Below, in pieces: positions 12,601 to 26,157 of a stretch of DNA of 64,000 nucleotides. The translations under genes and the position numbers were made by a program. The DNA lies in NCBI RefSeq assembly GCF_050436995.1, contig NC_134774.1, positions 4,446,030 through 4,510,029 on the forward strand. Direction: 5' to 3'. This DNA comes from Anticarsia gemmatalis (Eukaryota; Arthropoda; Insecta; Lepidoptera; Erebidae). The notes under the pieces are model-generated. The model made no database searches. It had not been told where the DNA came from and worked only from the letters and a program-made list of their open reading frames with translations. Numbering within the stretch: the first letter of the stretch is position 1; each line of letters starts with the position of its first letter.

Positions 12601-13903
12601 ATGGAGGACCTTGAGGCAGACCTATATTCTGAACTTGCCTTGATAAACGAAATGGGTCTTGATTTAGGTAAATATCATCACAATAAACCATGACGTAATG
12701 TGTCGGGAATGTTCAGATAAATGTACGATAATGCAGTACATGAGGTACATTTTAATACTAACACGTTAAAGTCGGTATAGAATAAGATGGTAACTAGCAG
12801 TCAAATAAGCAAATTTTTTTCAAAGTCGAAAACACTTTGTAATATTCATTAATGTGACGCAAGATCGCAGCGCTCACACACCTAAGTTTTAGAAGTAAAC
12901 GAACATTTGAACGAGTCTGGTCTTTATTTAGTCAAATATCATCACAATGGACCATGACGTAATGCATCAGGAATGCCCAGAAAGTTGTAATAAGTATGCT
13001 ACTGAAGTGTAAAAATTGTGAAAACTTTTGAGTACTCCTACCAACACAATTTTCATTAAACCTGAAACATGAATTTGGTCTTTATTTAATCAAATATCAT
13101 CACAATGGACCATGACGTAATTTGTCAGAAATGTCCAGAGAGTTTAAGACATGACTTCTCACTAATCAAAAATGTTCAGAAACTCTGAAATCCTGCACTC
13201 AAACAAAATATCCAAAACGGAAAAAATATATTGAGCATGCCTTGATAAACGAAATGGGTCTTGATTTATGTAAATATCATCACAATGGACCATGACGTAA
13301 TGTGTCAGAAATGTCCGATTATTGAATGACTGATTGATAGAAGTTACTGAACGATGGCGAAAAGTAAAGGCTGAAAACGGATCAGACCCTAAAATTCATA
13401 ATATGCTCAAGAATTCAAGTTAAATGGTCTTTATTCAATTAAAAATCATCACAAAGGACCATGACGTAATATGTCAGGAATGCCCAGTAAATCTGCAAAA
13501 CTTGTTTGTAGTGTATCATATAAATAATGGATAAATACAAGACTTTTGTTTGTCAACTAAGCATGGACTACCACATCATTATTAACATATCTAAACTTTG
13601 GTTGCATATACCACGAAAATGTTTGGTCTTTATTCAATCAAATATCATCACAATGGACCATGACGTAATTTGTCAGTAATATCCAGAAAATGTTCTGCAA
13701 CGTTGAGAAACTCTTAAAATTTCTATTATTTAGTAAAACAGAGACGAGACCGGAGGTCACAGGACGCAAAACATCGGAACTTGTCTTCATAAATGAAATG
13801 GGTCTCGATTTATGTAAATATCATCACGATGAACCATGACGTAATGTGTCAGAAATGTCCAAATACAGTTTTTAAAAATATTTCAATAGCTAACATTTCA
13901 TGT
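9651..13903 (+). repeat. Block-and-spacer array, segment 2
   Basis: The array continues after the mariner. Cores: 9817A, 10138A, 10230B, 10457A, 10536C, 10758B, 11076A, 11360B, 11695B, 11902A (degenerate), 12160A (core altered), 12385A, 12556B, 12686B, 12949A, 13107A, 13288B, 13457A, 13656A, 13830B. Type C (10536, also 23608, 34759, 37675, 41569) keeps TCACAATGGACCA and often GTCCAG but has a different centre. The spacers at 9817-10138 and 6445-6769 are near-identical paralogs. Confidence 0.95.
11395..11609 (+). other. Coding-like array spacer, family S4
   Basis: Contains the S4 signature DLLLDRMLETADPPRLINM and ends at TGA 11607-11609 after LRDLTVWQ. It is nearly the same as the copies at 1438-1707 and 40925-41160. 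The preceding block at 11360 has a changed inner stem (CGAC...GTCG), shared with the block at 40897, so block and spacer travel together. Confidence 0.4.
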
Positions 13904-13907
13904 TTAA

Positions 13908-14892
13908 CCCGGCGTCATTGTGGCTAATAAACAGAATTTGGCCGTTGTGGCCGGGTAAATTTTACCCATGTACATTATTGTACACTGAATCAAGCATATG
14001 TCAATATTAGTCTTCTATAATAGGGAAATAGGTAGTTAAATACATTATTAATAAAAATCAAACATTTATTTATCATAAAATGAGCATATTACTCATCAAA
14101 TTAAATCTTTTTATTCTGGGATAATTTTTTTAGAACATAACTTAAAACGTTTATTCGAAAACATAACATAATAGACATTTAGAGACAAAACATAAAATTT
14201 TCTTTAGAACATAAATATGAAATTATGAACTATATAAAACAAAGCTTATTTACTAATAATATACCGATTCGCTATGGAGATCAACGCAACTTTGGCATAA
14301 TGGGATAATGTGTTGTATACAAATAGGCTTATTACACTTATTGCAGTTATGCCTAGTTTTTTTGTCTTTGGCAGAAGGACAGTCTTTGACAGTCTTTTTT
14401 CAGCTGGTTACTTGTTGAAACAATTACTTCTTGCTCATCATCGCTGCATTCCTGTTCCGTATCACTGCCTTGACTTCGCTCTGAAATATGGTCGATTTCA
14501 CCCTGATCGTCTGAACTGCACTGTTCATTTTCACTGGCGTCAGCTTGTTCAAACAAGGCTAAGAGTCAACGTTGTTCGCTTTCGTAAGACATGGTTCATA
14601 AAACTGTGAAAAACGATATGCAATTTATCAATAAACAATAAAAAACAACAAACACGCTGTCTTAATAAATGTTACGTGGCCATTGCGGCCGGGTATAACT
14701 TACCCGCGCGCTCTTTACACACGTTTACATTACGAGGTAGCCGCAGCAACACTAAATAGAGAAGAGAATACGCAAATAGAGGTCAAAGACAGCAGCTACT
14801 GTAACGGACAAAAGACGCGCGCATTTTGTTTTAAAATTATGACAGTTTTAAAATGCGTCGGGTATTAGATACCCGGCAACAATGACGCCGGG
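13908..14892 (-). mobile_element. Internally deleted piggyBac-like element
   Basis: TTAA (13904-13907 and 14893-14896) flanks inverted ends CCCGGCGTCATTGT / ACAATGACGCCGGG. On the minus strand near 14595 a start MSYESEQR is followed by a stop, then an acidic stretch (14556-14353) with ENEQCSSDDQGEIDHISERS and DTEQECSDDEQE, the style of piggyBac transposase N-termini. In another frame at about 14360-14250 a Cys-rich tail follows (HNCNKCNKPICIQHIIPLCQ then SCVDLH), the usual piggyBac C-terminal finger. The whole catalytic core is missing. An empty paralogous site is at about 6790-6860. Confidence 0.85.
14250..14599 (-). pseudogene. piggyBac transposase remnant: N- and C-termini fused
   Basis: Only the acidic N-terminus and the Cys-rich C-terminus remain. 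They are joined by an internal deletion and are out of frame with each other near an A run (14355-14363). There is an early stop after MSYESEQR. No DDD catalytic residues remain, so it cannot mobilise itself. It could be moved in trans by a related transposase, because both ends are intact. Confidence 0.8.
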
Positions 14893-17560
14893 TTAAAGCA
14901 GAACAGACTGCAGAGCTACAAAATCTGATCGTTATATGCATGGTATCTACCTAATCCGATTATTTTTTTAAATCTGTGTTTTTAAATGAAATTTTTTTTA
15001 AACATGGTCTTTAGTCACTTAAATATCATCAAACAAAAGAAAACGTATCGCGTTACAAATTTTCAGGTGTCACAGAAATGTCCAGTAAATGCTTAATGTT
15101 TTTGGGAGACAAATTATTGCCCACACTTCCGAATTTTACAAAGTCCATCAATAGAAAAACCACCGAAGCCATATGTTACGACTCAACAATGATGTCTCAA
15201 AAACTGGTCTTTATTCAATTAAATATCATCACAATGGGCCATGACGTAATGTATCAGGAATGCCCAGACAATGTGAGATTGTTCGAAAACTTTGAGAAAT
15301 TCTTACAAAAGAGACAAATCTAGCTGTAGACCGAGATTCATAATGTCTTGACTTAAGTAAATATCATCACAATGAACCATGACGTAATATATCAGGAATA
15401 TCCAAAAATTGTTGTGATTTTTAAAACGTCAGCAATACGTAATATCACGAATCACGAATGTAAAGCTTCACACTAGAAAATATAATATATGGTCTCAGCT
15501 CTAGTTCCATTGCGTGAAATGGCACTCGATAGACTAAAAAGTATAAAAATTACTTTGGAATCTAAGCTGGCAGTAACTGGTCTTTATTTAATCAAATATC
15601 ATTACAATGGACCATGACGTAATATATCAGAAATGTCCAGAAAGTGTCAGACATGTATCCTCGTTACATTTCAATAATAGAGTAAGGTTATGACTTATTA
15701 TTATGCAGAAATGTTTAAAAACTATGACAACTTGGTTTATTCAGCACAGAAATCTTACAAAACATTGAATCTGATAAAACATTAAATTAAACTTGCCTTG
15801 ATAAATGAAATAGGTCTTGATTTAGGTAAATATCATCACAATGGACCATGACGTAATTTATCACAAATATCCAGAGAATGTAAGATTGTTCGAAAACATT
15901 GAGAAACTCTTACAATCAAATCTATGAAACAGTTGACCTAAATTCAGAATTTGCCATTTAGGAATTTCATGAATGAAAAAGGTCTTGACTTAAATAAATA
16001 TCATCACAATGGACCATGACGTAATTTATCAGAAATGTCCAGATAAATGTATCGATGGGAACTGCTATTAATACAGATATTTTTGTCAGTGTTAATACAT
16101 ATATTTTATTTGTTGGACAATCAATCTATCAATCAGAAATTGCCACATTTAAATAATATTTTAACAGACACTATCATTGAAGTGTACGAATCCTCCGATA
16201 TAATGTGAGACGCAGAAATCTTGTTAGCTTTTATAATTTTCCACACGCAGGTATTAGCAATACAAGCAGGTCAATAATCTGAATACTGAACTTGATGAGG
16301 AAAAGGGGTCTTGATTTAGGTAAATATCATCACAATGGACCATGACGTAATGTGTCAGAAATGTCCAGAAAATCTGTAGTACTTCCTTAAATGGTAATAC
16401 ACCTTTATATCACCATAGAATAATAACAATAGGATGAACAAATCCCGCAACAATTTACCGTCATATCAACAGTCTCAGGGTGAAGTACTCTACAAGAAGA
16501 ACATTACTAGCGATTTAATTTGGTCTTTATTCAATCAAATATCATCACAATGGACCATGACGTAATTTGTCAGAAATGTCCAGAAAATCCGTAATTTGCT
16601 GTGAAAGCACGAAGTGGATTATAATCAAAAATATAATACCACTTATTTAGATCATACAAGTTATTGAATGAAATTATTTACGTAAATATTATTCTAATGG
16701 GCATAAGCTGGATAATTAAAATAGATGAATCTAATTGTTAGTGATATTGGTCTTTATTCAATGAAATATCATCACAATGGACCATGACCTAATGCGTCAG
16801 GTATGCCCAGAAAATATCAATGAATCTTAAATACTGAAATATTTTCGTTGAATTGGACCATAAGGTCTTGTCTGACCAGTTTAAATTGATCCAAATGAAA
16901 ATACCATTTTGACACTTGATAAATGAAATGGGTCTTGATTTGTGTAAATATCATCACATTGGACCATGACGTAATTTATCAGAAATGCCCAGAAAATATG
17001 AGACATGTCTTCTTACTACATTTTATTAATGCAATTAGATTTTGACTTATTTTAATTCGGATACTTTAAAAACTCTTAAATTCCCCATTATTCAGCACGG
17101 CATTCAAATGAATATGCCAGTTAATGTTATTCTAAACTTGTCTTAATAAACGAAATGGATCTTGATTTAGGTAAATATCATCACAATGGAGCATGACGTA
17201 ATGTATCAGAAATGTCCAGAAAATCATAACTCTATTATATATCCTTACTAGCGACTCGAACTGTTACAAAAATCTATATTGTTTTAATTGTGAAACAACA
17301 ATACTTTCAGTTAATTACATCAAAGGAAGTACAATAAATGTTGTTCGTACAAGCACGAGAGCTGAAGTTGTATAAAAAGTTCCCGAGTGTAAAGTTTCAC
17401 ACTAGAAAATATAATATGTAGTCACAGCTCTAGCCGTATCGCGTTAAATCAAAAGAGTAATACTTTTGATCACAAGTTGAAAAGCAAGAAAAAAATATAA
17501 CGTACACTTTGGAATCCAAGCTGACAAGAACTGGTCTTTATTTAATCAAATATCATCACA

Positions 17561-17767
17561 ATGGACCATGATATAAAGTATCAGAAATGTCCAGAATTTT
17601 TAAAATGTTCATTTATTAAAAAGAACAACATTCCACATAATCTATGTATTAAAGTCCGAAGCAGTAAATCGCGGCCATATAATAAGCCTTTATTTATTTT
17701 CCAAATGGCATCATTGCTCAGAGCAACTGGTCTTTATTCAATCAAATATCATCACAATGGACCATGA
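17561..17767 (+). other. Open frame running from block to block (68 codons)
   Basis: This is a second case where the frame opens at the ATG of one block (MDHDIKYQKCPEF) and closes at the TGA of the next (ATGLYSIKYHHNGP). The intervening 200 bp has no stop. The product is basic, with no recognised domain. As with 3358-3606, the evidence is only the uninterrupted frame. Confidence 0.25.
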
Positions 17768-20700
17768 CGTAATGTGTCAGAAATGTCCAGAAATATTATA
17801 ATGTATTTTAAGTTCTAAGACGGAAATAATCTTCGAAGCGTACCTACAAGAGAAATTAGGTGCCTTTACACACACGCTCTTTCGCGCGTGAAACAACAAA
17901 GGAAAAGAGCGCTCCCGCCCTCATCATCATTATAATAAAACATTGTAGTGTTGTGCCCTACTTACGTGCAAGATAAAAAAGTGCTAATCTGGCATTTTAT
18001 ACATGAGCGGGTCTTAATTTAGGTAAATATCATAACATTGGACCATGACGTAATGTGTCAGAAATGCCCAGAAACTGTCAACAAGTCTTTTCGTTAAAAT
18101 TTCTATTATAAAGTAAGATCATGATGTATTATTATGCAGAAATGTTCAAAAACTCTGTAAACGTCGGTGTCACAGTATATGAATTAACATTCAATTGAAC
18201 TTGCCTTGATAAACGAAATGGATCTTGATTTATGTAAATATCATCACAATAGACCATGACGTAATGTGTCAGGAATGTCCAGCAAAAATGTGGTACTCCT
18301 TCGAATACTAACACTTTTCAGTCAGTTTGAAATAGGATATTAAACTGGTAGTGGAATAAGCTACCTTTCATAAAACGTCGAGACATGATGTCGCATAGAT
18401 ATTGTTTGAATTATGAAAACTCGAATGACACGAAAATTGAATTTTTTTAGGTAAAACAGAATCGAGGCTGGTCTTTATTCATTCAAATATCGTCTCAATG
18501 GACCATGACGTAATGTGCCAGAAATGTCCAGAAAGAATCATTGAATCATTAATACTGCAATATTTTCGTTGAATTTAACCATAACGTCTTGTATGACCAA
18601 TTTCAATTCAAACAAATTAAATATCATTTTGACATTTGATAAACGAAGTGGGTCTTGATTTAGATAAATATCATCGCAATGGATCATGACGTAATTTATC
18701 AGAAATATCCAGACATATTATGTTGAATATAATAATATTCAATAATTATACTGAATTAACAATCATATACCTAATAAGCTTTACAGATAAATCAAAATAA
18801 TCAGAAATATAACATGTAAATACACAAACACCTCTTTACAATATATTCATGATTAAATTCATTTCAATGATGGTCTTTATTCAGTTAAATTTCATCACAA
18901 TGGGCCATGACGTAATGTGTCAGGAATGCCCAGAAAGTTGAAATATTAAGTATGATACTTACATAAATAAATTGTGAAAACTTTTGAGTACTCCTACCAA
19001 CACTATTTTGATTCAATCCGAAACATGAATTTGGTCTTTATTCAATCAAATATCATCACAATGGACCATGACGTAATATATCAGAAATGTCCAGAAAATC
19101 TGTGGTACCTCTATAAACCGTAACTGTTTAAATAAGTATAGAGTTAAAGAAACAACATTATTATTTTTAAGTTAATAATAATAATGTGACAAAATACAAT
19201 TAAGGTTGTTCGTACGCTTGAAGTAACTCTGCGTTACGTCTGTCGCAGACCACGAATATGACCAGGAAAAATATATTAACAGTATAGCTCAAAAAATATG
19301 GTCTTTATTCAATAAAATATCATCACAATGGACCATGACGAAATGTGTCAGGAATATCCAGAAAAACTGCATATTAGTACCAGTCAGAGTGAGTAGGTAC
19401 TCACTCTAGGGTGACTGCCCCGGACACTCATTCCTTCAGAGCCGAGAGTCTCGTGGAAATATGAATTATGAACTTTCCGTTAAGAATTGTACACAATTAT
19501 CTCATGGAATTGGTACATTTTCAAACGGACCCAAGAATAAACTTCAGCAATGAATCTTTATTCAAAGCTTAGATTACTCGGCACGAATATCAAACAAGAA
19601 GTATGACAAGAACGAAGCATTAAATTGTACTTGCCTTGATAAATGAAATGGGTCTTGATTTACGTAAATATCTTCACTTTGAACCATGACGTAATGTGTC
19701 AGAAATGTCCAGAAAGTTGTAATATTAAATATAACAACGTTACAAATCGCAAGGCTAATACTTCGTATTATTACCGCAGTTAGGCATTATGAAGTTGGTC
19801 TTTATTCAATAAAATATCGTCACAATGGACCATGACGTAATAAGTCGGAAATGTCCAGAAAACTGTGTTGTATATTTTAACAGAAACGACAGTCACATGA
19901 AAAGCCATTTGTGACCAATAAATCTGAACTATCAGTAATATAACATTCAACAATTATCTGTGCTTTTTATTACACAAAACTAATATTGATTAAATACATT
20001 GATATCATAGTCTTTATTCAATTAAATATCATCACAATGGACCATGACGTAATATGTCAGAAATATCCAGAAATGCTATAATGTTCAGTATGACAGTGAT
20101 GTGTATAAATCGTCGTATTTCGATAACAACAAAACACAAACACACATAAGGATACATTCTCCTATATTACATGTACATGAGTACATAAATATTGAAAAAA
20201 AAAACGTATCAATCATGACGTTTTAGTCAGAAATATTCAATTAACTGTAATTCACATTAAACTATCGCTTGACATAAAGCAGGACGCAAGAACGCATCGC
20301 GAACTAAACTAGGTTTCTTTAATACAATGGTCTTCATTTAATCAATTAACATCACAATGGACCATGACGTAATTTGTCCGAAATGTCCAGAAAAACTATA
20401 GTATGACAGTGACGTGTATATATGATCAAAAATCCACATTAAATAGGATAAAAACAATCCATTAATTGTAACATATGGACCTAAAACCTGAGATTTTATT
20501 TATTTTGCTTTAAATAAGAGGTTGGTCTTTATTCAATCAAATAACATCACAATGGACCATGACGTAATTTGTCAGAAATGTCCAGAAAGTGTCAGACATG
20601 TCATATCACTATAGTTCTATAATTAACTTAGATAATTACCTATCATATCACTCACGTACGTTCAAACACCCTGAAAACTGCAATCAAAATAATAGAATAC

Positions 20701-20893
20701 CAGCAAGCATTATATTGAACTTGCCTTGATAAACGAACTGGGTCTTGATTTATATAAATATCATCACAATGGACCATGACGTAATTTGTCAGAAATGTCC
20801 AGAAAATCTACGTTGTACAAAAAGCATTTAACATACAAAATTCACATTCTAAAGAAGAGGACATTATTTTGTTCTTCTCTTTCTTCACAGTAA

Positions 20894-21080
20894 GGTGCAA
20901 CGCAGACGACAGACTATCCTTGACGCACTTTTTAGTCTGTGAAAATAGAACTTATGCAATTATATGTAGTAATGCGCCGGACTTTTTGCGCGTTGTGTGC
21001 GTTACTGCATATAATGGCATAAGTTATATTTTCACAGACTAAAAAGTGCGTCACGGATAGTCCGTCGTCTGCGCTGCACC
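20894..21080. mobile_element. Foldback MITE, 187 bp
   Basis: Nearly the whole element is an inverted repeat. The left arm runs GGTGCAACGCAGACGAC ... TTTTTAGTCTGTGAAAATAG and the right arm is its imperfect reverse complement (arms about 85 bp, about 15 bp between). TAA flanks it on both sides (20891-20893 and 21081-21083), a 3-bp target duplication compatible with PIF/Harbinger. No coding capacity. Confidence 0.8.
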
Positions 21081-23905
21081 TAAGAAAGTAAAGCAACAGT
21101 CAATAAATCGAGCCAATCCTAAAGTCTTGAAGTAAACGCACCAGAACGAGTGGTCTTTATTTAATCAAACATCATCACAATGGACCATGACGTAATGTGT
21201 CAGAAATGTCCAGAAAAAAAATAAATGATTCCTCTTTATAAATTTCAAATAAAAAGCAAGAACATGACGTATTATACTACTTACTCATATATTCTATTAT
21301 TCATCACAAATATCCGACATAGATTTAGAGGCCGAACAAGTATTAAATTGAACTTGCCTCGATAAACTACATGGGTCTTAATTTAGGTAAATATCATCAC
21401 AATGGACCATGACGTAATTTATCAGAAATGTCGAGAAAAACTAAGGTACGTCCGAGAAACATCGCCCACGCGTCAGCAATTCAAGCTCAGCTCAGTGAGA
21501 ATGAACCTTACGTAGTGGTCCCGGTAAGTGAAGTAATGTGAAACATAAACGTATTGGTCTTTATTTAATCAAATATCATCACAATAGACCATGACGTAAT
21601 GTGTCAGAAATGTCCATAAATATGTTCAGAAAATTTCAGATGTGTCTTCGAAATTTATACTCGAGTTGACTTTATAAACGAAATGGGTCATAATTTAAGT
21701 AAATATCATCACAATGGACCATGACATAATGTGTCAGAAATGTTCAGATAAATGTTCGATAATGTAATACATGAGGTACATTTTAACACTAACACGTTAA
21801 AGTCGGTATAGAATAAGATGGTAACTAGCAGTCAACTAAGCAAATTTTATTCAAAGTCGAAAACACTTTGTAGTATTCATTAATGTGACGGGAGATCACG
21901 GCGCTAACACACTTAAGTTTAAGAAGTAAACGAACATTTCAACGAGTCTGGTCTTTATTTAGTCAAATATCATCACAATGGACCATGACGTAATGCATCA
22001 GGAATGCCCAGAAAGTTGTAATAAGTATGCTACTGAAGTGTAAAAATTGTGAAAACTTTTGAGTACTCCTACCAACACAATTTTCATTAAACCTCAAACA
22101 TGAATTTGGTCTTTATTTAATCAAATATCATCACAACGAGCCATGACATAATTTATCAGGAATGCTCGGAAAATATGCAGAATACCGTGTGAAATGATGT
22201 CGCTATAGTATACAGAACTACAACAATAAATCCTGAACGATGTCGAGAAGTCAAGCTACGTGTCCACACACACGTGTGCCGTGGGAAGTAGTGGCGGGAG
22301 AATACAGAGTAGAAGGACCGCGGCGGAGCGTAGAAGCCTCCATTAGATCAACTAATTTCACCAACTTGCTAATGTTTAGCACTGCCAATGATGATTCGAT
22401 TATAACATGTACCTCAAGAATTTTACTAAAATGGTCTTTATTCAATTCAATAACATCACAATGGACCATGACGTAATGTGTCAGAAATGCCCAGAAACTG
22501 TCAAACATATCTTTTCGTTACATTTCTATTATAAAGTAAGATCATGATGTATTATTATGCAGAAATGTTCAAAAACTCTGTAAACGTCGGTGTAACAGTA
22601 TTTGAACTAACATTCAATTGTACTTGCCTGGATAAACGAAATGGGTCTTGATTTATGTAAATATCATCGCAATGGACCATGACGTAATGTATCAGAAATG
22701 TCCAGAAAAACTGTGATGTATATTAGAACCGTGGATCTGTATAAATGGTAACTAGTATAATATTAGTAAAAGTTGGAATAAGTAAATAAGTGTTCACTCC
22801 AGGGTGACCGTCCCGTAACCTGGTGTCACCTGAAATGATAGTTATATGGAAATATCAATGATGATCTTCTCGCTAAGGACAGTACGAGATGATCAAACAC
22901 CGCTTCGCATTAAAAACATAATTAAATATATGACGATCTAATGATATAGAGAGAAAATTTGAGAATGGAGTTTTATTCCATAACTTCGAACATGAGACAA
23001 AAAGTGCGTTATGTGTTTGAAACCTGGTCTTTATTCAATCAAATATTATCACAATGGACCATGGCGTAATGTACCAGGAATGTCCAGGAAATATATGACG
23101 AAAATGCCAGCACGTCGAAGCTTTATATTGAAACTGGCTTGATGAACGAAATGGGTCTTGATTTATATAAATATCATTACAATGGACCATGACGGAATGT
23201 GTCAGAAATGTCCAGAAAATCTGTAATTTGCTGTGAAAGCACGAAGTGGATTACAATCAAAAACAAAATACGACTTAATTAGATCATACAAGTTATTGAA
23301 TGAAATTATTTACGTAAATATTATTCTAATGGGCCTAAGCTGGATAATTAAAATAGATGAATCTAATTGTAAGTGATTTTGGTCTTTATTCAATGAAATA
23401 TCATCACAATAGACCATGACGTAATGTGTCGGAAATGTCCAGAAAAACTGTGTTATATATCATAACAGCCGAAACGTATAAATAAGTTAATATAAGTACA
23501 AGTTAGTCTGAGTGCTAACTGTAGTTGTTGTTGTAGTGACATGTGGAGTCCATTCAACTTCAGTTTACCAAGCATCGCTGAACAACTGGTATTGATTCAA
23601 TCACAATGGACCAGGAACACACCGTCACTGTCAAAACTGTCCAGGAAATGTCAGACATGTCTTCTTACTACATTTTGTAATTGTTGGAAGCGTTGTAAAA
23701 CTCTTACTCGTATTCACAACGGAAAACAGAAACATGAGGCGAAGCAGTAGCAGCACATATTGAGTTATCTTAATTCCGAATTTGCCTTGATAAATGACAT
23801 GGATCTTGATTTATGTAAATATCATCACAATGGACCATGATGTAATTTATCAGGAATGTCCAGAAAAACTGTGTTGTGTACTAAGCTTATACGGTCAACT
23901 TATAA

Positions 23906-24109
23906 GAATATCCAGAAAAACAACTAACAAAGAAGAGAAGAGCTCGGGACCTGCTTTATAACAGGATACTGGAAGCGGCTGCTCCACCTTGTCTCATAAA
24001 TATGGACAGCATAGTCTCCGGGGCACTCTTCATTGTCAGTGTAAATAAAGCTTGCTATTCGGTGCTGCTTTTCGAAGCCATGAAAATCAGCTCAAGCACA
24101 ATCATCTAA
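23906..24109 (+). other. Best-preserved S4 open frame in the array (67 codons)
   Basis: The frame begins after an in-frame TAA and reads EYPEKQLTKKRRARDLLYNR, then ILEAAAPPCLINMDSIVSG, and ends STII before TAA at 24107-24109. The copy at 37935-38178 is nearly identical but has 2 extra bases (CTAGCTG for CCTG) that break the frame. The copy at 10790-11040 keeps it. No domain family is recognised and no start codon is evident at its beginning, so it is more likely an exon relic than a gene. Confidence 0.4.
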
Positions 24110-24586
24110 ATTAAATGGTCTTTATTTAATCAAATATCATCACAATGGACTATGACGTAATTTGTCAGAAATATCCAGAAAAATGAATAGCATATGTAGT
24201 AAGTTAGTTAATAATAGTAAAAGTTACATTAAGAGTTTACTGCAGGTGACTGCGGACCCTGATGTGACCAGAAACGATCATTATGTAGAAATATCAATTA
24301 TGAAGCACTTCTGAAGCAGAACGAAACCGTCGACTGTTACACAACACCAAGAATTAAAATACAGTTCAGAGAAACTGGTCTTTATTCAATCAAATATCAT
24401 TACAATGGACCATGACGTTACGTGCAAGAAATGTCCAGAAACTGTAATACGCTTCGAAAACGTTGAGAAACTCTTAAAACGGAGACATCAATATCCAGAA
24501 ATGAGCCGATATTCAGAATTTGAACCTTGTTAAACGAAATGGGTCTTGATTTATGCAAATATCATCACAATGGACCATGACGTAAT

Positions 24587-24817
24587 TTGTCAGGAATGTC
24601 CAGAAAAACAGCGTTGTACATTGAGCCTAAACAAGTAGATCAGCTTATAAGGATATCCAGAAAGCCACTAGCGAAGGAGAGATGGGCTCGGAACCTGCTT
24701 TATTACAGGATACTGGAACCGGTTGCTCCACCGTTTTGTCTCATAAATATGGACAGCATATTCTCTGGCGTACTTCCCAGTACTATGGCAAATAAAGGTT
24801 ACTGGATGGTCATCTAA
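24587..24817 (+). other. Coding-like array spacer, family S4 (76 codons)
   Basis: An open frame from an ATG inside the block (MSGMSRKTALYIEP) continues with QLIRISRKPLAKERWARNLL, then YYRILEPVAPPFCLINMD. It joins in one frame the two halves that are in different frames in the 10790 copy, so it may be closer to the ancestral arrangement. Protein unknown. Confidence 0.35.
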
Positions 24818-26157
24818 ATTAAAGATCTTTATTTAATCAAATATAATCACAATGGACCATAACGTTATTTGTCAGAAATGTCCAGAAATTATTGTGATTT
24901 TATAAGATCGGATACATGCATTATGAATACAGAAATTTTATTATTAAATCTCTAAGTGCGCTAAATTGGACCTTTTAAGAAATACGTACCTATATTATAA
25001 AATATGGGTAAATGACCGTAGTGCGCCGACCAAGTATAAACATGATGTAATGGAAATTGGTCTTCATTTAATCAAATGTCATCACAATAATAATAAATAA
25101 TTAATAATTAATTATTATTAGTAATTTGTCAGGAATATCCAGAAAATGTAAGACGCTTCGCAAGCGTTGAGAAACTCTTTGAACGGCAACAGAAACCGAA
25201 ATGACCGTCATTCTGAACTTGCCTTGATAAACGAAATTTCTTGTCTTGATTTAGGTAAATATCATCACATTGGACCATGATATAAAGTATCAGAAATGTC
25301 CAGAATTAAAAAAAAATAATTATTAAAAAGGACAACAGATCGTATAACGATCATACGAGTTCCATCGTAACTTAACAGAAGGTAAAGAGCATAATTCTCA
25401 AGTCAGTCATCAGCTCCTCTCTCTCCCTTCTATACCGGACACATTCCATTAACAAATGCAAAGTTATCTGTGAATCCGCATTACATAATATTTTTAACAC
25501 GGCTCAGTGAAACTGGTCTTTATTCAATCAAACATCATCATAATGGACCATGACATAATCTATCAGGAATGCCCAGAAAGTTATAATAATGAGTAGAAAT
25601 GAATAAAAAGTGAAAACTTTGAGTATTCCTACCAAGACAATATTCATTCAACCTCAAACATGAATTTGGTCCTTATTTAGTGAAATATCATCAGAATTTA
25701 CTATGACGACATTATCAGTCAGAAATGTATGTGTAACTTGCATCATTAAATTATTAACGCTTGAAAATATTCTCAATTACAAGAATATTTCATTATAAAA
25801 TCTGAAAATGACGTAATTTCTCGTGAAAAGTTCGGTTAACTGTTATATCAATTCACGATTCACATAAACTATCATAAATACTGACATGTCTTCTCACTAC
25901 ACTTGGAGCAAGAGCCAGCATCAAATATAACTTGCCTTAATAAACAAAATGGGTCTTGATTTATGTAAATATCATCACGATGGACCATGACGTAATTTGT
26001 CAGGAATGTCCAGAAAACTGTGTGTATATAACCGTAGAATTGTTTAAATAGTAAGAATGTGATATTAGTTCAAGCTAGATTGAGTACTCACTCCAGGGTG
26101 ACTGCCCCGGACACTTGTACCATTGGAGACAAGAGTCACGTGGAAATATCAATTATG

